DNA of 64,000 bases. It comes from Pseudogymnoascus destructans. Lineage: Eukaryota > Ascomycota > Leotiomycetes > Thelebolales > Thelebolaceae. The position numbers and the translations under genes are program-made. Positions 31,279 to 41,908 of this stretch are shown here, piece after piece. The stretch is from positions 682,001 to 746,000 of the forward strand of contig NW_020167533.1 in assembly GCF_001641265.1 (NCBI RefSeq). The letters are read 5' to 3'. The number at the start of each line of letters is the position of its first letter. Position 1 is the stretch's first letter. Below the pieces are notes generated by a model. It saw nothing but the letters and a program-made list of their open reading frames with translations. It had not been told where the DNA came from and made no database searches.

Positions 31279-32269
31279 TCACCCAATCGGGTTCTCCCCA
31301 TTCCCCTCCTCCTCCTCCCCCCTCTTCCTCTTCCCGCCATTGCGGGGAGCCACCGCAACAGCCCCGGCCAACTTCCCCACCGCCTTCTCCACCTTCGCAA
31401 CCGCAGTCGCCACGAAGCTCACCTCCTTCCCCACCTTGTCGGTGGTTTTATCCACCGTCCCCAGCAAGGAGACGGCGCGGGCCTGCCCCGCGAGGAGCTT
31501 CCCCGTATCCTCCTTCAACCCCTCCACCGCGGCGGCGAGGTCCTACCTAGGAGTCAGACCCAGAACAAGAACAACAGAAAGGGGAAAACTTACCTTGATG
31601 GCAGCGAGGGTGGCCAGCCCCTGAATGTACTGCGCCCCCTCAAAGGGGGAGCGCAGGGCCGGCATGGCGGCGCTGGAGAGGTCGGCCACGCGCGCGACCT
31701 CCTTGTAGGTCTTGAGGGTGGTGGCCGGGACGGGAGGGGTGGCCGCTTCGGCGGCGACGATGGCGGCATATTCCTCCTCGAGGAACCAGAGAATCTATCC
31801 CCCAGAAAGTCAGCACAGGAAACCAACCACCAGACCGAACAGCACCCGAGAACTCACCGGCACACATGGTGCCTTCTGCTTCACGCAGTAGGCGCACTTG
31901 GAGCTTTTCTCGCTCCAAACGCACTCGTGCTCCATGGGAGCATCGTCGGGTGTCCCAATACGGCGCACGCATCTCATACAGAGGACGCGGTACGCAGCCG
32001 GGAGGGCCCCGGGGGGCAGCAGGACGGGCATCTTCGCGAAAAGGTTTCCTACAAAACCGTCAGCCCCAAGCCCAGAAGTTATCACCTACGCGTCGGCGCG
32101 CAATCATCACCTACTCGGTCGTCTGGTTTGTTTTGTTTCCTATGAAACAATCAGATTAGTATACAGTATACGAACAAGAGGGGCTACTTACTGGATTCGG
32201 GAGGTGGGTTCGTAGGCGGTGTTGTTGTAAAAAGAAGCCTTCGAATCCTGGTGGAATCGGTTGCTCCAT
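31279..32269 (-). CDS. Antisense five-exon zinc-cluster-like gene inside element B
   Basis: The gene runs opposite to gag-pol. Exons: 32269-32192, 32139-32115, 32048-31858, 31794-31594 and 31542-31279. Introns are 52, 66, 63 and 51 bp with donors GTAAGT, GTAGGT, GTGAGT, GTAAGT, acceptors CATAG, TGTAG, GATAG, GTAG and CTAAT/CTGAC branch-like motifs. The spliced frame is open throughout (252 residues). The start is MEQPIPPGFEGFFLQQHRL. Exon 3 holds C-x2-C-x15-C-x8-C-x2-C-x6-C (LCMRCVRR...HEC...KCAYCVKQKAPC), close to but not identical with Zn2Cys6 spacing. Exons 4-5 are Ala/Val/Lys-rich amphipathic helices (probable coiled coil), and the end is basic then acidic (GGKRKRGEEEEG), a possible nuclear signal. 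Role unknown; a DNA-binding or Gag/RNA-interacting regulator is an inference. Equivalent in position to the antisense ORF of element A. Confidence 0.7.
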
Positions 32270-32545
32270 AACAACCGCTTAGAACAATGAATTTCTGAGG
32301 AGTAGTAGCGCGCGCACAGTAACTAAGAAACTCGCGACGCGCAACACCACAACTGGATACTATACGGTGCCAACTCGGACCTCAACAATCCGCTTTTATT
32401 AGGAACAAAGCACGCTCCGCGATCCATCCCACGGACGCATTCAGCACCACGATCTTCGAACAAAGACTACCTAGACCATACCGACACTCGGCTACCATTC
32501 GGTCGGCACACGGAGCCACGCGCTTTGAGGACAAAGCACTCTCTC

Positions 32546-32558
32546 AAGGGGGGGGTAA
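32546..32558 (+). other. Element B polypurine tract
   Basis: AAGGGGGGGGTAA directly precedes the 3' LTR at 32559; it is the likely plus-strand primer. Confidence 0.7.
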
Positions 32559-32871
32559 TGTAAGGATGCCTCCTTACACGGGGTACCCTCGGACCCGTAA
32601 GACAACGCGGAATAGGCGACATAGTAGTATAGCAGCATAGATGTTCTAGGGTCGGGGTCGATTCGGGCGGCAGACGGGAGTGGATCTACCGGTACGCTAA
32701 GGCCTAGCCGAGTCGGACCCCATTTAGGTACATAAGGGGTAGGAAGCTATAAGCTCCCCTTTCATCTTTTTTGTATCCTTCGTAGTAGACCTATAGGATA
32801 GAATACAGCATCACCTCCGACTCGCACTCCCATATGCACCTACGGAGAGCCGTATTCCCTGTGTCCTTACA
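32559..32871 (+). repeat. Element B 3' LTR
   Basis: The LTR is 313 bp, read as identical to the 5' LTR, and is followed by the CGAGA target duplication. Confidence 0.93.
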
Positions 32872-32876
32872 CGAGA

Positions 32877-33151
32877 GGGAGCGCACTTCCCTCACAGTTA
32901 TATCCTTGTTGAGGGAGCATTGTAAAAGGTCTGACTTGCGAAGGTGGTGTGTGTGTGTCGAGCTGACTGTCGAGAGCCAACTTTGAGGGGTTGCCTCAAG
33001 ATCGTCCTGGAATTGACTTCAGGATAAGGTTTCTGTTCTGGGTTTCCAAAGAATGCATTTCGATTTCGATTTCGATTTCAGAAGAGGTTCAGCTCGAAGA
33101 GCAGGAAAAGAGTATAAGAGAGGTTGAGTTTTATGTCACTGTTCACCAACG
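32877..33151 (-). other. F-type leader, separated from its gag by element B
   Basis: This is the sequence that joined position 25188 before element B inserted. It contains a (GT)n run, the CCTGGAATTGACTTCAGGAT block shared with 14550, and a short ATTTCG repeat. It is cut by LTR-C at 33152. Confidence 0.6.
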
Positions 33152-34061
33152 TGTAATGGTGGGTGCACCAGATGTGAGAATCTAGCCACCCAAGGAAGGG
33201 AGGATTTTACTAAGACAACACACTGTCTTAGAAAACAGAGCCAAAGGGTTGTAGCTTAGACTATTCCACAACGCAGCAATCAGGTGTATGATATAGTGGA
33301 GTGGTTTAGACAAGTTATAACAAATGTTGAGTCTGAGAACTCAGGGATAAGTCAGAGGTTAGCACCTCACTGACTTTTCAGAAACAAGGAGTAACAAGAT
33401 CAATGCTTGGAAGCTTGGAAAAGACGTGGAAGTATGTGATCGTCCATTTACTGTATTGTCTGCTTTGCCCTTTCTTAAGGAAAGGGCAATCCTATTTATG
33501 CTAAAGGAGTGTAGTTCTCTCATTTTTCAATACTTTCCATGACTAACCAGGCTTGGTAACTGTAGTCGACGTAAGAGAATCCCATAGAACCATCTCCTAG
33601 GTTCCTAGCCTATAGGAAGTGAAAGGAGGTCCAAGGTCAGAGTACCCCTATAGACAAATTATGTCATAACTTAACCAATCTTGTGGGTAACTAAGGAGCG
33701 ATGACGTGTAATGAATCATAGAGGGTTGTAGAAGCTTTTGGAGCTATCGTTCATGTTCCTAGGCCTCTAGTTGATAGAGATATGTCATGTGTAGTATTAG
33801 CCCAGTAACTAAGGAGTGATGTCATGTAATGAATCATAGAGGGTTGTAGAGATATGCTATGTGGTCATATCGGCCCAGTAACTAAGGAGCAATGACGTGT
33901 AATGAATCATAGAGGGTTGTAGCAATCGTTGAGTAGTATTGCTCTTGTTGTTGGTGTGACAAGCCAAAATATGTATAGTGACTTGTAGGTTTGAGGAGGA
34001 GATTTCTAAGTTTGCTCTTGAGTTTGATAGCAAACTGAGTGCAACGAATGTCAGTATGACA
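33152..34061 (+). mobile_element. LTR-C copy
   Basis: This is a 910-bp LTR, TGTAATGG...GTATGACA. Its right end abuts the N at 34062, so its right flank is uncertain. Nearly identical to 34658-35568. Confidence 0.85.
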
Positions 34062-34062
34062 N
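34062..34062. other. Single N: probable assembly join
   Basis: This is the only ambiguous base noticed in the window. The ~1.5 kb on its left (32559-34061) is repeated on its right (34063-35568), with differences mostly in homopolymer length. Confidence 0.9.
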
Positions 34063-35568
34063 TGTAAGGATGCCTCCTTACACGGGGTACCCTCGGACCC
34101 GTAAGACAACGCGGAATAGGCGACATAGTAGTATAGCAGCATAGATGTTCTAGGGTCGGGGTCGATTCGGGCGGCAGACGGGAGTGGATCTACCGGTACG
34201 CTAAGGCCTAGCCGAGTCGGACCCCATTTAGGTACATAAGGGGTAGGAAGCTATAAGCTCCCTTTCATCTTTTTTGTATCCTTCGTAGTAGACCTATAGG
34301 ATAGAATACAGCATCACCTCCGACTCGCACTCCCATATGCACCTACGGAGAGCCGTATTCCCTGTGTCCTTACACGAGAGGAGCGCACTTCCCTCACAGT
34401 TATATCCTTGTTGAGGGAGCATTGTAAAAGGTCTGACTTGCGAAGGTGGTGTGTGTGTGTCGAGCTGACTGTCGAGAGCCAACTTTGAGGGGTTGCCTCA
34501 AGATCGTCCTGGAATTGACTTCAGGATAAGGTTTCTGTTCTGGGGTTTCCAAAGAATGCATTTCGATTTCGATTTCGATTTTCAGAAGAGGGTTCAGCTC
34601 GAAGAGCAGGAAAAGAGGTATAAGAGAGGTTGAGTTTTATGTCACTGTTCACCAACGTGTAATGGTGGGTGCACCAGATGTGAGAATCTAGCCACCCAAG
34701 GAAGGGAGGATTTTACTAAGACAACAACACTGTCTTAGGAAACAGAGCCAAAGGGTTGTAGCTTAGACTATTCCACAACGCAGCAATCAGGTGTATGATA
34801 TAGTGGAGTGGTTTAGACAAGTTATAACAAATGTTGAGTCTGAGAACTCAGGGATAAGTCAGAGGTTAGCACCTCACTGACTTTTCAGAAACAAGGAGTA
34901 ACAAGATCAATGCTTGGAAGCTTGGAAAAGACGTGGAAGTATGTGATAGTCCATTTACTGTATTGTCTGCTTGCCCTTTCTTAAGGAAAGGGCAATCCTA
35001 TTTATGCTAAAGGAGTGTAGTTCTCTCATTTTCCAAGACTTTCCATGACTAACCAGGCTTGGTAACTGTAGTCGACATAAGAGAATCCCATAGAACCATC
35101 TCCTAGGTTCCTAGCCTATAGGAAGTGAAAGGAGGTCCAAGGTCAGAGTACCCCTATAGACAAATTATGTCATAACTTAACCAATCTTGTGGGTAACTAA
35201 GGAGCGATGACGTGTAATGAATCATAGAGGGTTGTAGAAGCTTTTGGAGCTATATTTCATGTTCCTAGGCCTCTAGTTGATAGAGATATGTCATGTGTAG
35301 TATTAGCCCAGTAACTAAGGAGTGATGTCATGTAATGAATCATAGAGGGTTGTAGAGATATGCTATGTGGTCATATTGGCCCAGTAACTAAGGAACAATG
35401 ACGTGTAATGAATCATAGAGGGTTGTAGCAATCCGTTGAGTAGTATTGCTCTTGTTGTTGGTGTGACAAGCCAAAATATGTATAGTGACTTGTAGGTTTG
35501 AGGAGGAGATTTCTAAGTTTGCTCTTGAGTTTGATAGCAAACTGAGTGCAACGAATGTCAGTATGACA
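34063..35568 (+). repeat. Second copy of the 32559-34061 segment (LTR-B, F leader, LTR-C)
   Basis: The segment contains an LTR-B copy (34063-34374, one C shorter), the same F-type leader (34380-34657) and a second LTR-C (34658-35568). Differences from the first copy are single-base indels such as GAGAGGGAG/GAGAGGAG, CTGGGTT/CTGGGGTT and GAGGTTC/GAGGGTTC. It continues at 35569 into a Harbinger-like transposase fragment. It is either a true tandem duplication or an uncollapsed contig overlap; the N and the indel pattern favour the latter. Confidence 0.85.
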
Positions 35569-36115
35569 AAGAAGTGTATGCTGACCTCCATAACAGTGCG
35601 GAGTTGTCTCTCTATTCCAGAGACCTTCCACATCCTCCAGTCGTTTACGGGTCCAATCCATGGACCCATAAGAGACCAGACAATGCCGTCTGGTCCCACA
35701 ATAGCTTGCCACTTCTGGCATGCTGTCGAGCATGGCCAGAGTATACAGCACGCTGCCGTACGTAGTCTTGCGGATGGCAAAACCATGAAAGGTGCCATCA
35801 CGAACCCCAGATCCTTTTCCCTCCTCTGTGCCTCAATAGCAGTGGCAAACCCCTGAAGCCGACTATAAGTCAGCAAGGGGTGCCATGCAAGGCAGTCTTC
35901 AAACAGGCGGTACAGAGGTCATTGAAGACTGTAGACAGCCAGCTTTCGGAGCGTCCGAAAAGCTCAACGCAGTAATCCACCAGCCACGATATGCAAGCCT
36001 TGCAAGTACAATGCAGAGGGCTGTCTCAGGGGAGGGGCGAACTCCATGCCGCCATTCGACTTCCTCGAAGCAGAAGAGAGGAAGGAGTCAGCGAATCTCG
36101 TCGCAGATAAACCTT
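35569..36115 (-). pseudogene. Harbinger/PIF-like (DDE_Tnp_4) transposase fragment
   Basis: Open from 35876 to the LTR-C junction at 35569. WQAIVGPDGIVWSLMGPWIGPVNDWRMWKVSGIERQL matches the first catalytic Asp region of DDE_Tnp_4 transposases (V-x-P-D-G and G-P-x-x-D-W patterns). Upstream to about 36115, frameshifted pieces resemble the N-terminal part (RSESWLSTVFND, HPLLTYSRLQGFA). The remaining catalytic part is absent because LTR-C joins here. The 5-mer beside the LTR (AAGAA) does not match the 5-mer on the LTR's other side (CAACG). Confidence 0.75.
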
Positions 36116-36420
36116 GTAGATAGTTAGTAAGATATTATAAAATGGGGGGGGGCTTAACGTATTATTTGTCGGGTCTTATGTGGACCCCAGGAATCAAGGT
36201 TGAAGTCGAACTGCTTATACTCAATGTTCAGTCTCTGTAATCTACAGGATCTATAAACGCTAGGGCTCAGCACGGATGCAAATCCGTGAGGTTGTGGAGT
36301 GAATTCTCAGAACTTCTCGCCTAAAGAGAATTCACTCCACAACAACATAGCTGTATATAGATCGAGCCACTGCTCGAGTGCTCCTCTTCTCTTTCCTTTC
36401 TTCTCTAGATTGAGTTTAAT
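36116..36420. other. Hairpin region, possible copia-type LTR remnant
   Basis: GTTGTGGAGTGAATTCTC (about 36292-36309) is repeated inverted 17 bp later as GAGAATTCACTCCACAAC, an 18-bp perfect stem. The edge sequence TGTTGTGGAGTG (minus strand) and the pyrimidine-rich stretch 36360-36405 resemble a fungal LTR. No coding remnant supports this; low confidence. Confidence 0.35.
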
Positions 36421-37250
36421 TCATAATACCCAACTGGCGCCCTATTCCTTGGTAAACCGTGACACCTAATTGCTAGGCTATACCTTCGTTGCTTTTGCCG
36501 CCTGTCTAGGCTTGTTACAACTATAGTAGTTAAGATAACACCTATCATAAACCCAGTCTTATCAAAGTTGTAGATATCTCCATCATAGATGCCATATTTT
36601 GCAATTGTGTTACGTACAAGCTTAAAGTAACCACAGATGACCACTAGGTACTCACACTTAGCCCTCTAGTAGTCGCATTTGTGCTAGAAGCGTGTCTAGA
36701 GCTTTATATGATGCTTAACAAAGTTTGAAGCCTAATGTGACCTAACATGTAGTGTGTCACGTGTTATAAGTAGTCGATTTGCCTTATCTTTAACAACAGA
36801 CATCTGTATTTAGTAGCTAGGTGTAATGATGTACGGTTACGCTCGCGCTACATCCCACTGAGCCAAAAAGACTACAGTATTCCGGCTCACCCGGAATACG
36901 CGTAATACGCTTTATATACCACATGTACTGTACGTGCGGCACCCATTACACTAGGTCGAGTGTGTGTTTAACAATGACTAATTCCTCTAGATTAGTCAAT
37001 TTCCTTGAATTGGCTATAATATCACGTTGCGGCTGCATACCGCGTAGCTAGCGAGCTAGTTTGTGGTGGTCTACAGAATAGGTCTTAGCTATAGTGTAAA
37101 GACGTAATGTAGGGTCTCTTTGGATAGCTTGGATAGCTAAGGTCAACTCTCTCTCGTCATTTTTATGTGTTGTGGTAGTATTGTTGTGTTTAGTTGGGGG
37201 GTAGGGCGGTCGCGATATTTTTGCACATTCTCTTGTTTTGCACATTCGCT
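36421..37250 (-). pseudogene. Degenerate pogo/Fot1-like transposase, N-terminal part
   Basis: This is a decayed relative of the transposase at 48838-50043. The N-terminus near 37220-37050 (ELTLAIQAIQRDPTLRLYTIAKTYSVDHHKLAR) and the first Asp region (YGIYDGDIYNFDKTGFMIGV, where relatives have N-F-D-E-T-G) near 36600 are recognisable, with several stops and frameshifts between. The terminal repeat at 37222-37252 is a mutated form of that of the 48.7-50.1 kb element. The second half of the transposase is missing at about 36421. Confidence 0.75.
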
Positions 37251-37274
37251 ATACATGTATGTTACCCTATTTAT

Positions 37275-39306
37275 TCACAGTTCAGTAATTATTGAGTAAA
37301 TGTTCCCTAGACATTGATCCGGAGCTCCATCACAAATCCAGTACCCCAACAACCCATTATCAGGATCAAGCTCCTTCCAAAAGCGAATGTTATACGGGTT
37401 ATAAATATCCTGCTTGAGGTCCTGGCCGTATAACTCCAGCTTCTTCATAAACAAGGTGTGAAAAACCATCTGCTGGATAGCGATACACACTTCCCGTCCA
37501 GGTCCTAGAGCTGGTACCATGTCTTCAATAGGGCCCAGAAAGACAGTTTCTATCCCGCCTAAGGCGATAACTGTGCTGTGGGTATCCGGCCTTAGTCTTA
37601 ATTCGCCGAGGATGTTTATGTCGAGTTGCCGAACGTGAGGAAATAATTCTGGGACCATCCGGCACAGTGTCATACTGACATTCGTTGCACTCAGTTTGCT
37701 ATCAAACTCAAGAGCAAACTTAGAAATCTCCTCCTCAAACCTACAAGTCACCATACATATCTTGGCTTATCACACCAACAACAGAAGCAATACTACTCAA
37801 CGATTGCTGCAAACTCTTCTACTACATCTGTTTATGCTACATACATCACAGCATATCATTTGGACACTCATTGAACAAGTTATTAAGAAAATCTCCTCCT
37901 TAAGGGGGTGGGCCAATACTACCACATGGCATATCTCTACCAACTAGAGGCCTAGGAACATGAACGATAGCTCTAGAAGCTTCTACAACCCTCTATGATT
38001 CATTACACGTCATCGCTCCTTAGTTACCCACAAGATTGGTTAAGTTATGACATAATTTATCTATAGGTACTCTGACCTTGGACCTCCTTTTCACTTCCTA
38101 TAGGCTAGGAACCCAAGAGATGGTTCTATGGGATTCTCTTACGTTCACTACATGATTAGCAAGCTAGTTGTGGGTCGCACTTGATTTCTAATACATTTAC
38201 CAAGCCTGGTTAGTCATGGAAAGTCATGGAAAATGAGAGAACTACACTCCTTTGGCATAAATAGGATTGCCCTTTCCTTAAGAAAGGGCAAGCAGGCAAT
38301 ACAGTAAATCGACTATCACATACTTCCACGTCTTTTCCAAGCTTCCAAGCATTCATCTTGTTACTCCTTGTTTCTGAAAAGTCAGTGAGGTGTTAACCTC
38401 TGACTTACCCCTGAGTTCCCAGACTCAACATTTGTTGCAACTTGTCTGAACCACTTCACTACATCACACACCTGATTGCTGCGTTGTGGAATAGTCTAAG
38501 CTACAACCCTTTGGCTCTGTTTCATAAGACAGTGTGTTGTCTTAGTAAAATCATCCCTTCCTTGGGTGGCTAGATTCTCACATCTGGTGCACCCACCATT
38601 ACACACAGCTCATGTAGTACCGAGTCTTTCATCGTAGGGTCATTCCAAAGAATGTCAAATGGTTTGTCCCTTGTTGCTGTAGGTCTAAAGCTCCAGGAAA
38701 CTTCTAGAGATTCGATTCTTTGTAATCGCTGGGGCAGAATTAAGCGTGGAAGGTATAATAGCAGCTCGAAATTATCCATGTGGAAATTGTTTGTTGAGAA
38801 CAGGATATCAACGCCATCAGCATATCTACTTAAACCATTATTATATTTCTTTGGCATAGAAAATACGGCAGGGTTTAACAATGAAATGCCTGTTGACATG
38901 CCAAAAGCCATCCCATAGCGTTAATGCGGCGCCTCAGAGGTCATTTGTCATCCACCTCAGGCCCACACTCCCTGTGATTTCGCCCATCTTTGCATTCGCC
39001 AGCGCATGGAAGTTTCCTCTGGTTCGTGATCCATCGTTCCTCACCAAAGTTTCTCCGAGCGATACCATCCGGCCACAAACTATCAGTCTGATGAGACACG
39101 CAAGAGTACCACCCCCAGGTTTTGCTTTTCGCATAGGTATAACTCCCATCTTTCCCAATAATATATTTCCCTTTCTTACGGATAGGCCGATTGAGATATG
39201 TCAGGTCCACGTGCAAAGTACGGCCGCCAAGCGCCTCGGTAAGGATCTGACGGCGTATTTCATATGGGAGATGCTGGAAGTAGCCATAGCTATCCATAGA
39301 TGACAC
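37275..39306 (-). pseudogene. DUF7730-like host gene broken by a solo LTR
   Basis: This is a minus-strand gene. The ATG at 39306 opens MSSMDSYGYFQHLPYEIRRQILTEALGGRTLHVDL, typical of the F-box-like start of DUF7730 proteins of Pezizomycotina. The first frame closes at 38941. It resumes in another frame (38911-38604) through the characteristic ADGVDILFSTNNFHMDNFELLLYLPRLILPQRLQ, is interrupted by solo LTR-C (37668-38603), and continues to LGNIYSIITEL at 37275. Across the LTR the frame is exactly continuous if the LTR and one CACAG copy are removed (HEL/CRMVPELF). The break at ~38912-38940 may be an unrecognised intron or an indel (WLLACQQAF is readable there). Function of the family is unknown. 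Confidence 0.75.
37668..38603 (-). mobile_element. Solo LTR-C with CACAG target duplication
   Basis: This is a 936-bp LTR (minus strand TGTAATGG...GTATGACA) flanked by CACAG at 37663-37667 and 38604-38608, inserted in the DUF7730-like gene. It is a clean solo LTR from recombination between two LTRs. Confidence 0.95.
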
Positions 39307-39765
39307 GAGGGTCTCCTTCGAAGGTGACGGTGTTAAAATACTCGGCCTTTCGGTGGGAAGGAAGGGCAGAGGATCTGGGGTTGGCTCTGACTAAGTAGAA
39401 CCCCATGGAATGTTGTTTCGTAGCCATTTTTTGAGACTTGGTATGTGTGCAAGGGTTCGAGGAACAAATCGTAAATGTTGATATTCCGATATGTCTATCG
39501 TATGAACAACAAATCATTTATGACTCCTCGTAGACCTAAAATACAGCCGTTGTTGGTTGGTAAGTGGGAAATAAATGAGGGGTTGGTGGTGATCGCTTGG
39601 TCGTGGTGGTGACAGCGGCAAGTGGGGCCCGTTAAGGATGCTACAGGATATCTGCCATCTTCTTCTTCATATCCTCAGTGATTTCTCTTGGTGGTGAGAC
39701 TTCCCAATCAGGGTCGTATATGTAGACCTATTCTATATTAGTATTATAAAGAAGTTAAGATAAAT

Positions 39766-41404
39766 TTATGTAATCCAACTATCTAACATACTCTGCACCC
39801 GTGACTCTTGATCTAATGCCTCAAGAGCGAATTCTAAATGCTCGAGGCCTCGTAAATAGTCTGATTGAAGAGCCTCTTGTTCTTCAGTAAACTCAATCAG
39901 AACCTGGAGTGCTTGACAAGCGCTCTTCACAGAATGTAAAGAGCGCTCTAATTGCAACTCTTCTTCATCATCATCTTGAGTTTGCTAAAGACCTAGATGC
40001 TCATCAATAACCTCTTGTAGAGCCTCGTCCTCACTTAGTGTCCCATCTTGTATATCCTCTTCTTCGTCGCTTGGGTTTAGAAAGTTAGAAATTGCCATAA
40101 CGTCATGAATATTGCCAGCTTGTATAACTTGTTCATAGAGTTCATTGATACCTGGAGGAGTAATTGGAATCGGAAGAGCAATCAGAATGCTAACAAGTGT
40201 AGATTTCTGAAAACAGTTATAGATTGTTGTATTTGTGACATAATGATTCCAGCTCTGTAGAATCCATTGGACCGCAAAGTGTAGATTCATCAATTCGAGT
40301 GGCTTTCGATCTGAAGTAAAAGCATCAAGCATAAAAGAGAGCCACTGCTGTCGATAATGACATTTGAATGATTGAATGATGCCTTGATCAAGGGGCTGGA
40401 ATCGACTAGTACTGTTAGCAGGAAGCCAACAAATACGTATGTTCGTTGGAGGAGGACAAAGCTCAAGAGCGGTGTTATGAGCTGAGAAGTTATCCATCGT
40501 AAGAAGAACTTGCCGAGTCATTCCAATATGTCGATAGAAAGCGTGAAGCCATTCGCTCATAATTGTTGTATTCATCCAAGCCTTCTGGCTCACACGCCAT
40601 TGCCCTTCCATTGATGGTATATCAATATTTCGAAGTGCGCGCGGCTGTTTATATCGTCCAATCATCCACACAGGTAGGCGATCAGTTCCAGAAGCATTAA
40701 CACAAAAGACAAGGCTAATTCGAGTTTTCTCCTTCTTTAATCCTGGAAGCGTTTGTGTTGCAAGCCCTCGAGATGGCATCATCTTCCAGTATAGGCCTTC
40801 TTGTCCATATTATAAATGTCCTCCTCTTGAAATTCACCAGCGATAGTTCATAGAGCCTTCATTTCCTCCTCTGCTGTTTCTGGACAAGAGCCTCCTTCGC
40901 TGTGTTTTGTATGAACCTTGATATGATATCGTGCTTTAAATCGATGGAGCCAGCCAGTTGAGAAGTCTGGGCATTGTAGATTATCATCGTTCAGTAGTTG
41001 TTGCCAAATCTCTCGAGCCTTTTCTTGTAGTATATCACCGCTTGTAAAACCTCCACGCAATTGAATTCGTTGCTGCCATATAATAAGGAGTCGCTCCACT
41101 TCTGGCCACTGTCCAACTTGTAGTTGTGATCCTGTAGGTTGTATAGCTTTGTCTAGGTCTTCGAAATGTGAGCTTAAAGACTCGGAAACTGTCAACTGAC
41201 TGAGTTTATGGCCGTAGTTCTGAGAGAACCATTCGATACATTGCTTTTGAGAAGGCTTCGGGTGTTGTTGATGTGCCCACTTGCGTAGAGCCCGGCGTTG
41301 CTCAATAGTTATTGCAAATCGTTTCGTCATTTCAAGGTCTGGATGGGAACACCATAGCATGAAGTTATCGCTTAATCGAGAATCGTTATAACGGTGCTTT
41401 ACTG
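39766..41404 (-). pseudogene. Pogo/Fot1-like transposase, lightly damaged
   Basis: The transposase starts at 41330 (MTKRFAITIEQRRALRKWAHQQHPKPSQ, HTH), followed by the CENP-B-type region (FTSGDILQEKAREIWQQLL, WLHRFKARYHIKVHTKH), first Asp near 40800 (damaged by an indel in the N-M-D-E-T-G region), second Asp in M-D-N-F-S-A-H near 40495, WLPANSTSRFQPLDQG, and a C-terminus ending VQSMLDSWIT at 39766. Damage: TGA in MKAL-stop-TIAGEF (arginine in the sister copy), an indel at about 40800, and TAG at 39985. The right terminal repeat ends ACTG at 41404 followed by TA; it begins within 41350 (GTTATCGCTTAATCGAGAATC). The left end was not identified. Confidence 0.85.
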
Positions 41405-41908
41405 TATACTCATCAGTTCTGGTGTTTGGACCATGTTTGGACCATCGAATTTGAAAGAAGGACAAAGCATTCAGTACGTACCGAGTCTGTTTGAAGTGGG
41501 GTGCAGGGGTGTCATTCATGGATAGCCCACCAGCGTAAGAGCCCCAAGTGAAATATCCCACCTTTCGCATCTTTGGATGTTTGGACCATTATACTTGCAA
41601 AGCTGTGTTCAATGTGGACTATTTCATGATCTACAACACTGTTGCTGGCCAGAGAAACACACTAACTCATAATTACTGTAACGAGATGCTACCTGCTAAT
41701 CAAGGCGCGGATTCACCAAATGTTTCGAGCACCGTACATCCGGACAAGGTCTAGGCTATTTCTTCCACTTGTCTGCTTCTTTTTTAACACTTCTAATGTT
41801 CACTTTAGGTGCGCCCTCCGTTTATTCTCAGACTTCCTCTTGTACTTCACTGGCTACATCGGTACTTGGAGAACCATCCAATGATCTTGATATGGTTTTG
41901 ATAGTGAT

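Larger units (their letters stand above)
25189..32871 (+). mobile_element. Element B: full-length, apparently intact Ty3/gypsy retrotransposon
   Basis: The element is 7,683 bp, bounded by 313-bp LTRs that I read as identical and by target duplication CGAGA (25184-25188, 32872-32876). Its order is 5' LTR, self-complementary primer site, 350-bp leader, gag (25864-27144), pol in another frame (27071-31123), antisense five-exon gene (32269-31279), G-rich polypurine tract, 3' LTR. No stop or frameshift was found in gag or pol apart from the natural frame change. It is the youngest element in the window and the best candidate for an active one. It is inserted in the leader of the F-type gag. Confidence 0.95.

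Noticed and set aside
31228..32145. Plus-strand 305-codon ORF after element B pol (possible env-like third ORF)
   Set aside because: It has no transmembrane or signal segment and is the complement of the well-formed five-exon antisense gene; composition (Gly/Arg/Pro/Leu) fits a shadow frame.
35388..35568. LTR-derived C-terminal extension of the Harbinger-like ORF
   Set aside because: The same peptide (VALSLLSNSRANLEISSS) appears wherever LTR-C is read in that frame, so it is LTR sequence, not transposase.
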